DNA of 64,000 bases, taken from the NCBI RefSeq assembly GCF_030815255.1, contig NZ_JAUSWN010000003.1:101224-165223 (forward strand), written 5' to 3'. Shown here one piece after another: positions 1-9,597 of this stretch. The notes beneath the pieces are model-generated. The model worked only from the letters and a program-made list of their open reading frames with translations. It was not told the DNA's origin and did no database searches. The DNA is from Hathewaya limosa (lineage in GTDB: Bacteria > Bacillota > Clostridia > Clostridiales > Clostridiaceae). Each line of letters opens with the position of its first letter. Position 1 is the first letter of the stretch. Both the position numbers and the translations under genes were made by a program.

Positions 1-1051
1 CACTTGTAAAGAATGAAATTAAATTATCACTCTTAATAATAAATATAGCTGAAATAAAAATCATGAAAATAATGGCTGATTTTAATGTGAATTTTAAGGC
101 TTTTTCCACGCGTTTATATAACTTTGCTCCGTAATTAAAAACACATACTGGTTGAAAACCATGTCCTAATCCAACCATAAGATATGTTCCTGCAAGCATT
201 AATCTATTTACTATTGTAAAAGCCGCTAAATACTCTTTTCCATAAATCTTCAACCTATTATTTAAAAGCGATAGAGAAACACCTATAAAGATTTCTCTTG
301 TGAAATTAGGAAGTCCTCCACCAAAAAGTTCTTTTAATATATTTTTATTAATATGAAAATTTTTAAAGCTAAATTTTACATTTTCTTTTTTACTACTTAA
401 AAAAACTAATATAAAAAAGCTTATAATTTCTCCAATAATTGTAGCATATGCAGCTCCCTTAATTTTTAAGTTAAAGCTAAATATTAAAATAGGATCTAAT
501 ATGCAATTAATAATGGCACCCATTGTAATACCTATAGCCCCTAAACTAGCATTACCCTGTAGACGAAATTGGGTATTTATTGTTAAAGAAGAAATCATAA
601 ATGGAGCCCCTATCAAGAGTATTGATAAATATTCTTTGGTTAGTGGAATAAGACTTTTATTAGCTCCTAAAAAATATACTAACTTATCTATATATATTTC
701 CCCTAAAATTAATATAATAGCACCTACAATAAACGAAATTATAAGTCCATCTATTGCCATTTTGGAGGATTCCTTTTTATTTTTTTCTCCCTCCATTCTG
801 GATATATAATTTCCTGAACCATGACCATAAAGAAGACCAAATGCTTGAATAACACTCATAAATGAAAAAGCTAGTCCTACTGATGCTGTGGAAGCAGTAT
901 CAATCTTTGATACAAAATACGTATCTGCTAGGCTATATGCTATTCCAATTAACATGGCCAAAGTAGATGGAATTGCCATATTTATAACTAATTTTGAAAC
1001 GGGAGTCTCTGTAAGCTTTTCATATTTACTTATTTTTTTATTCTTATTCAT
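1..1051 (-). CDS. MATE-family efflux transporter, 3' end cut by the window edge
   Basis: About 350 residues are visible, starting MNKNKKISKYEKLTETPV and running off the left edge. The protein is a string of hydrophobic helices with MATE-type features: an N-terminal segment 'AIPSTLAMLIGIAYSLADTY', a 'GHGSGNYISR' turn, and the later 'NRLMLAGTYLMVGLGHGFQPV' half-repeat. MATE proteins are Na+ or H+ coupled exporters of cationic drugs and other small molecules at the cytoplasmic membrane. The ATG at 1051 overlaps the TGA stop of the upstream PEP-utilising enzyme (ATGA), so the two are translationally coupled and probably work together. The family call is firm; the substrate is unknown. Confidence 0.85.
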   Translation of the reverse strand, partial: MNKNKKISKYEKLTETPVSKLVINMAIPSTLAMLIGIAYSLADTYFVSKIDTASTASVGLAFSFMSVIQAFGLLYGHGSGNYISRMEGEKNKKESSKMAIDGLIISFIVGAIILILGEIYIDKLVYFLGANKSLIPLTKEYLSILLIGAPFMISSLTINTQFRLQGNASLGAIGITMGAIINCILDPILIFSFNLKIKGAAYATIIGEIISFFILVFLSSKKENVKFSFKNFHINKNILKELFGGGLPNFTREIFIGVSLSLLNNRLKIYGKEYLAAFTIVNRLMLAGTYLMVGLGHGFQPVCVFNYGAKLYKRVEKALKFTLKSAIIFMIFISAIFIIKSDNLISFFTS

Positions 1052-3531
1052 ATTAGATCCTCTGAAATCTTTCTTACACTTCCTTTATTACCATCAACTA
1101 GTATGCAATCTCCATCTAATAGATTCATAGTTGCATTACCAACACCTAATACAGCGGGAATGTTATATTCACGAGCTACGATTGCTGCATGGGATAGTGA
1201 TCCTCCAGTATCGGATACTACTGCTTTTGCAAGTTTAAAAAGTGGTGTCCATTCAGGAGCAGTATATGGACAAACTAAAATATCTCCTTCTTTTAGTTTA
1301 TTAAATTCACTATGAGTTCTTACAATGCAAACCTTTCCTTTTACTATTCCACAGCTACCACTAATTCCTTTATAAAAATCTTCTTCATCACTATAGAAAG
1401 CATCAATTGTCATCTGATTCCAATTTTCCTCTGCTTCTTTATGATGTGACTTTCTATTAGAAATTATTTTAACATGGTTATCGGTTAACTTACCTATAGT
1501 CATTACTTCCTCTAGCTCATTAAAAGATAAGTATAATAAATCATTTTTTTCTACATTTAATAGAGTTGCTATTCTTTGTAAAAGGACTCTTAATAAGCCA
1601 AAACCAGTTTCCCAAAGATATTGACTTTCTTCACGTCTAACATGAGCCAATCTATAATAAGAAATATCTTTCATCATTTTATTAAGTTCTTTTTTGCCTG
1701 TATGCTTTTCTAGTGTTTTTAAGATATTCTTATATTTATTACTTTCATTAGCCTTATCTTTTAGTTTTGAAGTCATAGTTACTCTTAAAAGATTTAAAAA
1801 TCTATTTGGATCTTCGCACCAAGAAATTGAAGAGAATGGAATACAACAATAATTTGATTTCCATCCATATTGTTTTAAAAATCTATCTATTGGTTCAAAT
1901 TCAGTACTATATTTTTTCTTTAAAAGCATATAATCATTACTTTCAACTAATAAATCTTTCATGCAGTTGTCATTTTTAGATAATAATTTTAGTATAGTAT
2001 CTATTTCTTTATTCATATTTACTGTTACATACTCAAGTTCTGATAAAAGATCATATTCACTATAATTTGAATTTATCTTTTTTAATTTTTTATCAAGTTT
2101 CTCACCAATCATAACTGATGGAAAAAGAAAATATCTAAACCTTGCATATGATATTTTTTTATGAATTTCAACAAGTTTATTGAAATAATCCCTAATCTCT
2201 GAAAAAGTGAAATTTTTATTTTTATACATTATTTCTTTTTCTAATATTTTAAGGTTATCTTCACAAGTTTTTAAAATTTTTTCTCCACAACTTATATTAT
2301 TTTCATTATCTTTGTATTCACCGTATATCTTTAAAAAACGTAATATTTTTCCACTTATTTTCCAATTAATTTTATCCATATGAATAATACCCATATCATC
2401 CATACGAATAGGACTCTTAATTTTTAAACCTGCCTCTTCAAATAATTCATACTTCATATTTTGTAATATCATTGCTATGTTAAAATCTAATGGGTAGCAT
2501 ACTACTGGGAAATGCTCTATCATATTATTTAAATACTCTTTTTCTTTTTTTGAATAGGTCCTAGAACTCTTTATTTCTTTTTTTATTGTATCTATTGTAG
2601 TAATTGGACGAGCTTGCAGAATGTATACTTTTTTATCTTTAATTGCCCATTCTATATCCATAGGCTTTTTATATAAATTTTCAACCTTAGAAGCTTCACA
2701 AAACAATTTTTTTAAATCCTCTGCATTAAGACATCTACGTTCTTTCATATAATTAGGATTTTTTATAGTTTTGGTCCCCTCATCTGAATAGATAATAGAT
2801 ATGTCTTTACTTCCAAGTGTAAAGGATATTTCATTTCCATTCTCATCGAGAATATAGTTATCAGGTGTAACTCTACCTGATACAATAGCTTCGCCTAAGT
2901 TATAAGAAGCATCTATTATGGTTTGTTTTTCTCCAGATACAGGATTAGCCGTAAACAAAATTCCAGATATTTCGGATTCTATCATTTCTTGAATTACAAC
3001 GGCTATGGCAACATCAAAATGATTATATCCATTATTTTCCCTGTATGAAAAGGAACGAATACTCCAAAGTGAAGCAAAGCATTTTTTTATTGACAGAAAT
3101 ACATCTTCTATTTTAATAACATTTAAATATGTTTCTTGTTGTCCTGCGAAACTAGCATCTGGTAGATCCTCATCAGTTGCAGAAGATCTTACGGCTAAAT
3201 GAACTGGTTTTTTAAATGCATTATATCTATTTTCTATATTTTCTTTCATTTCTTTTGAAAATTGGGATTTTAATATTAGGTTTCGGATGTGTTCAGTCTC
3301 TGATTTTATACGATTATGATCTTCATTAATATTTTTTATTCTTTCATGTATTATTTCTGTTATTCCATTATTTTGTAAAAAGTTTTTATATGCATGTGCT
3401 GTTACAATAAAACCATCAGGAACTGGAATTTCTGATGAAATCATTATTCCTAAATTTGCACCTTTACCACCAACAATATCAATTTCATTTTTACGTGCTT
3501 CTCTTATATTAATAATATTTTTAGCATTCAT
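1048..3531 (-). CDS. PEP-synthase/rifampin-phosphotransferase-like dikinase
   Basis: 827 residues with the three-part layout of PEP synthase-like enzymes. An N-terminal ATP-grasp PPDK domain covers about 1-320 (VGGKGANLG, AVRSSATDEDLP, GILFTANPVSG, IEWAIKDKKVYILQARPI). A variable middle domain covers about 330-720. A C-terminal phosphohistidine domain has the motif TGGSLSHAAIVAREY with the swivelling His near residue 781. The length and the substrate-domain-in-the-middle order match rifampin phosphotransferase (Rph) better than classical PpsA, but the middle domain is what sets substrate and I cannot read it. A strong RBS (AGGAGGGGG) precedes the ATG. It is coupled to a MATE exporter and preceded by a Fur-like promoter, so the real role may relate to metal stress or a small-molecule product rather than rifampin. 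Confidence 0.75.
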   Translation of the reverse strand: MNAKNIINIREARKNEIDIVGGKGANLGIMISSEIPVPDGFIVTAHAYKNFLQNNGITEIIHERIKNINEDHNRIKSETEHIRNLILKSQFSKEMKENIENRYNAFKKPVHLAVRSSATDEDLPDASFAGQQETYLNVIKIEDVFLSIKKCFASLWSIRSFSYRENNGYNHFDVAIAVVIQEMIESEISGILFTANPVSGEKQTIIDASYNLGEAIVSGRVTPDNYILDENGNEISFTLGSKDISIIYSDEGTKTIKNPNYMKERRCLNAEDLKKLFCEASKVENLYKKPMDIEWAIKDKKVYILQARPITTIDTIKKEIKSSRTYSKKEKEYLNNMIEHFPVVCYPLDFNIAMILQNMKYELFEEAGLKIKSPIRMDDMGIIHMDKINWKISGKILRFLKIYGEYKDNENNISCGEKILKTCEDNLKILEKEIMYKNKNFTFSEIRDYFNKLVEIHKKISYARFRYFLFPSVMIGEKLDKKLKKINSNYSEYDLLSELEYVTVNMNKEIDTILKLLSKNDNCMKDLLVESNDYMLLKKKYSTEFEPIDRFLKQYGWKSNYCCIPFSSISWCEDPNRFLNLLRVTMTSKLKDKANESNKYKNILKTLEKHTGKKELNKMMKDISYYRLAHVRREESQYLWETGFGLLRVLLQRIATLLNVEKNDLLYLSFNELEEVMTIGKLTDNHVKIISNRKSHHKEAEENWNQMTIDAFYSDEEDFYKGISGSCGIVKGKVCIVRTHSEFNKLKEGDILVCPYTAPEWTPLFKLAKAVVSDTGGSLSHAAIVAREYNIPAVLGVGNATMNLLDGDCILVDGNKGSVRKISEDLI

Positions 3532-3731
3532 TTGCTCCCCCTCCTTATGCTTTAAGAAAAGTTTTACTTTTTACATATGATAAAGGATTTTATTTAAGAA
3601 TATTGATTCATGCAAAGTTATTACAAATAAATAGCCATATACTAGAGGTAATAAAATTACTAAGTAGTTAACTTGTAGTTTATTTAAAAGTATAAGTAAA
3701 ATCCTAAGTATCTATATCTAACATTACTAGT

Positions 3732-3760
3732 AGTGTAGCATTTTTGAGAATCGTTTTCAA
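3732..3760 (-). promoter_or_regulatory. Promoter with overlapping Fur-like box for the dikinase-MATE operon
   Basis: Reading the minus strand: a -35 TTGAAA (3755-3760), a 17-nt spacer and a -10 TACACT (3732-3737). The 15-mer at 3745-3759 (plus strand TGAGAATCGTTTTCA) is a near-palindromic 7-1-7 element of the Fur type lying across the -35 and spacer, where it would block RNA polymerase. The start codon is about 200 nt downstream. The remainder of the 345-nt gap (3532-3876) shows nothing else I recognise. Confidence 0.55.
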
Positions 3761-3876
3761 TTACTTTTAAATATATTAACAAATTTAAGATTATATATCA
3801 GTTTATTAAATATTTTCTAAGATGTTATAATTAAAAATATAAAGAAGAGAGAATAATTATAGTTTTTATACTATTG

Positions 3877-4293
3877 TCATTTTTTATGAATTTTTTCAGC
3901 AGTACATCTTAAATCATAAAAGTACTTTACGGTGTCCTCTTCATTTTCTATACTTTCCTTCATATTTAATAATCTTCTTTTTCCTATTCTTCTATCTAAA
4001 ATTATTAATATCTTCATTAAAGAATTTTCAATTTTAATACATTCATCTATAGAAGTATTTAAATATTTATATACTATGTCAAGAAATTCAACTTGAGAAT
4101 ATATACCCTCTACTGGTTTCATATAATAATTTCTTTTTAAAGTACACATATTATATATTTCTTTACCATCTACAGCTATATAAGTTCTACCAATGCCATC
4201 ATGCATTCTATAATTAGAACAATGAAATTTCACTCTGTGTTTTAATGAGTCACACATGAGATTTTCTAAGTGTATCTTAGTTTTACTCCACAT
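3877..4293 (-). CDS. Small conserved protein resembling the SF0329 family
   Basis: 138 residues beginning MWSKTKIHLENLMCDSLK, with 'RVKFHCSNYRMHDGIGRTYI' and 'VDGKEIYNM' following. The MWSK start, the CDSLK element and the IxVDGKEI strand are what I remember of the SF0329 family, a widespread small protein of unknown function. It is soluble and has no signal peptide. The ATG at 4293 overlaps the stop of a short upstream frame (TAATG), so it was or is translated in an operon with it. Function unknown; the family assignment rests on memory of the N-terminal pattern. Confidence 0.55.
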   Translation of the reverse strand: MWSKTKIHLENLMCDSLKHRVKFHCSNYRMHDGIGRTYIAVDGKEIYNMCTLKRNYYMKPVEGIYSQVEFLDIVYKYLNTSIDECIKIENSLMKILIILDRRIGKRRLLNMKESIENEEDTVKYFYDLRCTAEKIHKK

Positions 4294-4454
4294 TAAATTT
4301 TTCTCCTATCTCTAATTTTTTTAGCAAAATCATTATTTTTTAATTTAGTACTTAATGTAGTTACATCTTCTTTAATATCTTTTGTATTAACATTTGTAAG
4401 ACTTTGCCCTCCGCTCTTATTTTGAGATTTATGAATAATTTTATCATGTAAGAC
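4293..4454 (-). pseudogene. Short open frame overlapping the SF0329-like gene, possible C-terminal remnant
   Basis: An open frame of about 53 codons without a convincing start or RBS ends in TAA at 4295-4293, overlapping the ATG of the next gene by one base. The readable peptide contains HKSQNKSGGQSLTNVNT and then KLKNNDFAKKIRDRRKI, a hydrophilic composition that looks coding. The frame is closed by a TAA just upstream, so it is best read as the truncated 3' end of a larger gene. I do not recognise the family. Confidence 0.3.
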
Positions 4455-4509
4455 TTAATAAAACCCCTAATTTTAAATACAAATTATGTCAATATTTAGT
4501 TAGCATATA

Positions 4510-6258
4510 TTATTTAAAACTCCAAGTCTCAGCACTTCTTCTAGTTTCAACAAACTTTTTATATATTCCTTCAGTTTTTAACAATTCCCTATGTGTACCC
4601 ATTTGAGATATAGTACCATTATTGATAACAAGTATTTGATCGGCATTTTCAATAGTTGCAAGTCTATGAGCAATGATTATTATTGTTTTTCCATAGGTTA
4701 ACTCACTAATTGCTTCTTGAATATAATGTTCATTTTCTGGATCAATGCTTGCGGTTGCTTCATCTAAAATAACAATAGGAGAATCTTTTAATATAGCACG
4801 AGCAATAGAAATTCTCTGTTTCTCTCCACCAGATAATGATGAACCACTATCATTGCAAATGGTATTATATCCATTAGGAAACTCCATTATAAAATCATGA
4901 CATCTTGCTTTTTTAGCCGCTTCAACAACTTCATCAAAAGTAGCATTAGGTCTTCCGAACTTAATGTTATTTAAAATATTATCATTAAAAAGATATACAT
5001 CTTGAAAAACCATGCTTATATTTGAAAGAAGACTATCACAAGTAAATTTTTTAAGATTAACCCCCCCAAGAGTGATATCCCCTATAGTTGGATCATAAAA
5101 ACGAGCTATTAAATTACAAATTGTAGATTTACCACTACCAGATGGACCAACTATAGCAGTGGTTGTATTTTGAGGAATATCAAATGATATATCATGCAAA
5201 ACTTTTTTATTTCCATATGCAAAACTTACATTATTAAAAGTTATATCGTAAGATTCAACATTAATATTTAATCCATTTTCATCAATGAATTGTACACTTT
5301 TAATATTATCAAGTTTATCCATTGTATTATCAATGACTTGTAGAACATGACTTGCATTATTTATAGATTCTACATGTCCAAAAATAATAAATGAAAAAAT
5401 AGTCATCATAAGCATTACAGAAATAGTCATTTTACCATTTGAAACACTATAACAGGAAACAAGTACAATAGCTGTTGATGCCATCTTTAAGGAAAATAAA
5501 TGCAAACAGTTATAAGGTACAAATTGTTTTTCAATTTTAATATTGATTTTTTTACTATCATTATATGCTTTTTTTATACCTTCAACAGAAACTCCTTCTT
5601 GTTTAAATGCCTTAACTATGGGCAGTCCACGAATATATTCTAAGGTTGATGTTATCATATCTTTTTCTGCTTTTTTCTGTGTAGGAACGTTTTGTTTACT
5701 TTTATTTATTAACATTTTTAAAAATAATCCTGAAAATAATATTCCAATAATACAGATTATAGCAATTGAAATATTGTAAAAAGTAAGACATAAAACCATT
5801 GTAAAAGCACTTACATATCCGTTAACTATAGTATCAGTAATTTTCATAGAATACATTTCCATATAAGATAAATCAGTTGTTATTACCGAAGAGAGTTCAC
5901 CAGAATTGTATTTACTAAAAAATCCCAACGATACCCTTTTAAAAATATTTCCTATAGAAATTCTTTCATTAGCGACTACTTCATAGCCAATACTTTCTTG
6001 AGATATTGCTTTAAGATAAGAAAAGAAAAATCTTAAAAGGACAGCTATAATCATTCCTATAAGTAAATACCAAACTATATTAGGATCACATTTGTTAACT
6101 TCATGATAATCTTCAATAACAGCATTTAACCCATAAGCTGCAAGCATAATTGGAATAGCTGTAAATATGGTAGAAAAGAAAGAACATAGTATTCCAAAAT
6201 AAAGACGTTTTTTATATTGATCTGTCCAGGAAATTATGCGTTTTAAAGATTTAAACAT
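4510..6258 (-). CDS. ABC half-transporter (exporter fold), YbtQ/IrtB-like, copy 1
   Basis: 582 residues: a six-helix exporter-type membrane domain (about 1-320) and a nucleotide-binding domain with Walker A GPSGSGKST, Q-loop MVFQDVYLF, signature LSGGEKQR, Walker B IVILDEATA and H-loop AHR. It overlaps the upstream half-transporter by 8 nt, so the two most likely form a heterodimer. Exporter-fold pairs beside ECF modules and AraC regulators are known in metallophore/heme import loci (YbtPQ, IrtAB; the streptococcal sia cluster). Paralogue of the gene at 12096-13844. The last coding stretch (4568-4650) is almost identical in DNA to that paralogue although the genes as a whole have diverged. Substrate inferred only from context. 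Confidence 0.85.
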   Translation of the reverse strand: MFKSLKRIISWTDQYKKRLYFGILCSFFSTIFTAIPIMLAAYGLNAVIEDYHEVNKCDPNIVWYLLIGMIIAVLLRFFFSYLKAISQESIGYEVVANERISIGNIFKRVSLGFFSKYNSGELSSVITTDLSYMEMYSMKITDTIVNGYVSAFTMVLCLTFYNISIAIICIIGILFSGLFLKMLINKSKQNVPTQKKAEKDMITSTLEYIRGLPIVKAFKQEGVSVEGIKKAYNDSKKINIKIEKQFVPYNCLHLFSLKMASTAIVLVSCYSVSNGKMTISVMLMMTIFSFIIFGHVESINNASHVLQVIDNTMDKLDNIKSVQFIDENGLNINVESYDITFNNVSFAYGNKKVLHDISFDIPQNTTTAIVGPSGSGKSTICNLIARFYDPTIGDITLGGVNLKKFTCDSLLSNISMVFQDVYLFNDNILNNIKFGRPNATFDEVVEAAKKARCHDFIMEFPNGYNTICNDSGSSLSGGEKQRISIARAILKDSPIVILDEATASIDPENEHYIQEAISELTYGKTIIIIAHRLATIENADQILVINNGTISQMGTHRELLKTEGIYKKFVETRRSAETWSFK

Positions 6259-8029
6259 TTTTATATTCCTCCTTTAATTTAACATTTGCTGACCATTTTT
6301 TTGCGCCAATATGTGCTTGCCACATGTCATAATATAAAGAACATTTTTCCAATAATTCTTCATGGGAACCACTATCCAATACCTTTCCTTTTTTAAGTAC
6401 AATTATCTTATCTGCATGTTTTATGGTAGAAAGTCTATGAGCAATTACAATTAATGTTTTTCCTTTTGTAAGTAATGCAATAGATTTTTGAATTTTTAAT
6501 TCATTCTCAGGATCAGTAAAAGCAGTTGCCTCATCTAATATTACAATAGGAGAATTCTTAAGAAGTGCTCTAGCAATTGCAATACGTTGTTTTTCTCCAC
6601 CAGATAATTGTTTGCCAGCTTCACCGGCTTTTGTATTATATCCATGGTCTAAATTTTTTATAAATTCATCACATTGGGCAGCCTGTGCAGCAGTATATAC
6701 TTCTTCATCAGTAGCATTAGGATTTCCAAGTCTTATATTTTCTTTAATAGAACAATTAAATAAAAAGTTATCTTGTGTTACAAAGCTTACAAGATCTGCA
6801 AGTTGTTTAAGTGAAATGTTTTTTATGTTAGTATTTCCAATGAGAATTTCACCAGTACTAACATCCCAGAAACGAGCAATAAGTTTGGCTATTGTTGATT
6901 TACCTCCACCAGATGGTCCCACCAAGGCATAAAATTTACCTTCATCAAACTTTAAATTAATATTTGATAATATAACTTCTTCTAAGTTTTCATTGTAAGA
7001 AAAAGAAATATTATTAAGTTCTATATTGTATTTATCTATGTTTATATTACATTCTTTATTTTTAAGTTCTGGCAAATTTAAATATGTCATAGCATCTTCA
7101 ACTGCATATTTAAGCATAGACATATCATCAATAAATGGAATAATAGCCATTAAAGGAGTTACAATTCCAAGAGATAATATAAGACACATTACAAGATCCA
7201 CTGGACTTAAAGTGCCTTTTAGATATAAGTAGATTCCTATGGGTAAAGTACCAATTAAAGTAGAGGGCATAATAGAATTAGCAAAACTGATAGATTTCCA
7301 TGTGCTTTTAAACCAATCTAATGTATAAATTTTAAAAGACTTAACTGCATTTGTAAATTTTTCATAAGAAGATGATGATTGATTAAATGCCTTTATAACC
7401 TCTATTCCCTCAGTATATTCAACAATTACACTGTTTACATAATTACTAGCTTCCATATAATTATTAAACTTTTCCTTATAATCTCGCATCATTATTATAT
7501 ATGTAAGTATCCCAATAGGAAGAGGAATACTGCATGCCAAGGCCATTCTCCAATCAATATATAATAAATATATAAATATTGAAATTATAAGTAAAATATT
7601 AGAAGATACTTCGGGAATTAGATGTGCCAATGGAATTTCAATTGTTTCAACTCTATCTATAATTGCATTTTTAAAATCTCCAATGGGTTTATTTAGTACT
7701 GTCCCTAAAGGAACCTTCATTAATTTTTCTGCAATTTCACTGCGAATTGTTTCAAGAATTGTATAAGCTGAATTATGAGATAATATAGTTGATATTGAAT
7801 AAAATAATAGGTTTATTATATGTCCTGTAACACATATACCAATCCAGAATAAAATCTCATTAATTTTAGGTATTTTATCAATAAATAAAACAATAATATT
7901 ATAAACTGCAAAATAAGGAATAATCCCACCTATAACACTAATGGTAGCGCAAATTACTGAAGCTATCATTAGTCCTTTACATTGTTTTGAAAACTTTAAA
8001 ACAGATTTTAACCAGTTTTTTTCTTCCAT
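6251..8029 (-). CDS. ABC half-transporter (exporter fold), YbtP/IrtA-like, copy 1
   Basis: 592 residues with six membrane helices and an NBD carrying Walker A GPSGGGKST, signature LSGGEKQR, Walker B IVILDEATAFTDPE and AHRLST. It is the partner of the 582-residue protein immediately downstream (8-nt overlap). An RBS GGAGGAAAA precedes the ATG. The helix segment 'VMCLILSLGIVTPLMAI' recurs as a short relic at 42400-42489 on the other strand. The gene is preceded by a promoter module repeated ahead of the S-component gene, which suggests control by the AraC regulator at 10986-11936. Paralogue: 13845-15614. Confidence 0.85.
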   Translation of the reverse strand: MEEKNWLKSVLKFSKQCKGLMIASVICATISVIGGIIPYFAVYNIIVLFIDKIPKINEILFWIGICVTGHIINLLFYSISTILSHNSAYTILETIRSEIAEKLMKVPLGTVLNKPIGDFKNAIIDRVETIEIPLAHLIPEVSSNILLIISIFIYLLYIDWRMALACSIPLPIGILTYIIMMRDYKEKFNNYMEASNYVNSVIVEYTEGIEVIKAFNQSSSSYEKFTNAVKSFKIYTLDWFKSTWKSISFANSIMPSTLIGTLPIGIYLYLKGTLSPVDLVMCLILSLGIVTPLMAIIPFIDDMSMLKYAVEDAMTYLNLPELKNKECNINIDKYNIELNNISFSYNENLEEVILSNINLKFDEGKFYALVGPSGGGKSTIAKLIARFWDVSTGEILIGNTNIKNISLKQLADLVSFVTQDNFLFNCSIKENIRLGNPNATDEEVYTAAQAAQCDEFIKNLDHGYNTKAGEAGKQLSGGEKQRIAIARALLKNSPIVILDEATAFTDPENELKIQKSIALLTKGKTLIVIAHRLSTIKHADKIIVLKKGKVLDSGSHEELLEKCSLYYDMWQAHIGAKKWSANVKLKEEYKNV

Positions 8030-8063
8030 TTATTTTCCTCCAATCAGTTCTATAGATAAAAAA

Positions 8064-8137
8064 TGAGATTAGTTAATGGTTACTAACTAATCTCAATTAT
8101 ATTGATATAATTAACAATCAACTACTCTACCTAGACA
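8064..8137 (-). promoter_or_regulatory. Repeated promoter module ahead of the ABC pair (candidate AraC site)
   Basis: On the minus strand: the candidate activator motif TGTCTAGGTAGAGTAGTTG (8119-8137), whose end forms the poor -35 TAGTTG (8119-8124); a 17-nt spacer; and a -10 TATAAT (8096-8101). A dyad with 12-bp arms follows (8064-8075 / 8084-8095) and a T-run. The dyad can serve as terminator of the upstream EcfA gene or as an operator at the transcription start. The same arrangement, same spacing, recurs at 10897-10973. Confidence 0.55.
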
Positions 8138-8149
8138 CTATACCTCCAT

Positions 8150-9580
8150 TTAGACAGAAATTTTTCTATTTAAATAAACATCTTCTTTTATTACTCCCTT
8201 ATTTAAAACCATTTTTCTATTACATGTCATTTCTAATAACTCTTCATCATGAGTCACTACAAAAATAATATGATTTTTTGAAAGGTCTTGTATTATTTCA
8301 CTAACTCTGCACATATTTTTATAGTCTAACCCACTTGTAGGTTCATCAAATATAATAATTTCTTTATGTGAGAGTGTAGCTACTGCAATAGCTAATCTTT
8401 GTTTTTGTCCTCCAGATAATGACATAGGATGTTTATTCTTAAAATCAATAAGATCAAATTTTCTTAGTACCTCTTCAACTTCTTTATTAGAAATTTCTTT
8501 ATTAAGAAGATTAAACTCTTCTATTACACTATCAGAAAACAACTGATGGACTACATCTTGCATAATCATATAACAATATCCACGTCTTTTTTTATAAGAT
8601 AATTTATGATCTTCGTAAAATATGTCACCCTTTGCTTCTTTTATAAGCCCACATAAGCATCTCATAAATGTAGATTTACCAGTACCATTTCTTCCAGTAA
8701 TGGCTATTATATCCCCTTTTTTAGCCGAAAATGACACTCCACATAAAATGTTTCTTTTTTCATGAGAATACCAAAGGTTATTTACTATTAATGGTGCATC
8801 TATATCTTTTTCAACTGGAGTTATTTCAAAATTTTTATTGCATAAATAAAATGTTCTTAAACCTAGTTGTTTTCGCTTTTTATCAGTTAATTTTAAAAAC
8901 TCATTTTTGCTACAATCAATTTTAATTTTTCCCTTTTCAATATAAATAACATGATCAATTAAATCTAGTAAATAATGAATTCTATGTTCGGCAACAATAA
9001 TAGTTTTTCCTTGATTTTTAAGTTTCTCTAATGTATCATGTAAAAGCTTTCTTCCATATTCATCAATGCTAGCTGAAGGTTCATCTAACACGTATATATC
9101 TGGATTTACTGCATAAATAGAAGCAAGAGCTAAAATTTGTTTTTCACCACCTGAAAGTTTAAAAACATTACGATTCATAAGATGCTCAATTTCTAAGTCT
9201 TCAATAGTTTTTTTAACTCTTTGTATTATTAGTTCAGGTTTTACACCCATATTTTCTAATCCAAAAAATAATTCACTATTAGAGTCTAAATTAAAAAACT
9301 GAGTTTTAGGATTTTGAAATACTGATCCTACTTTTTCAGAAATTTTATAAATAGAAAGATCTTTTATTTTATCCTTATCTATAAATACATCTCCCATAAA
9401 GTCACCATCTGTAAAATGTGGTACCAATCCATTAAGTAATTTTGTAATTGTAGTTTTTCCACAAGCACTTTGTCCACATAATAGAAGAAACTCCCCTTTT
9501 TTTATGCTAATATTAATGTTACTAAGTTCTCTAGTATTATTTTTACCATAAGAGAAAGTTACATCTTTAATATTTATCAC
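8150..9580 (-). CDS. ECF transporter double ATPase (EcfA1-EcfA2 fusion), copy 1
   Basis: 476 residues with two ABC ATPase halves in one chain. The first half has Walker A GQSACGKTT (about 37) and signature LSGGEKQIL. The second has Walker A GRNGTGKST (about 297), signature SLSGGQKQRL and Walker B IIIFDEPTSGLD. This is the energising subunit of an energy-coupling-factor importer. The start is GTG with RBS GGAGTG. It follows EcfT by a short gap and precedes the ABC exporter-fold pair. The C-terminal codons just before the stop and the DNA after it resemble the tail of the AraC gene at 10986, consistent with a duplicated promoter segment. Confidence 0.85.
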   Translation of the reverse strand: MINIKDVTFSYGKNNTRELSNINISIKKGEFLLLCGQSACGKTTITKLLNGLVPHFTDGDFMGDVFIDKDKIKDLSIYKISEKVGSVFQNPKTQFFNLDSNSELFFGLENMGVKPELIIQRVKKTIEDLEIEHLMNRNVFKLSGGEKQILALASIYAVNPDIYVLDEPSASIDEYGRKLLHDTLEKLKNQGKTIIVAEHRIHYLLDLIDHVIYIEKGKIKIDCSKNEFLKLTDKKRKQLGLRTFYLCNKNFEITPVEKDIDAPLIVNNLWYSHEKRNILCGVSFSAKKGDIIAITGRNGTGKSTFMRCLCGLIKEAKGDIFYEDHKLSYKKRRGYCYMIMQDVVHQLFSDSVIEEFNLLNKEISNKEVEEVLRKFDLIDFKNKHPMSLSGGQKQRLAIAVATLSHKEIIIFDEPTSGLDYKNMCRVSEIIQDLSKNHIIFVVTHDEELLEMTCNRKMVLNKGVIKEDVYLNRKISV

Positions 9581-9597
9581 TTTCTACACTCCTTAAT

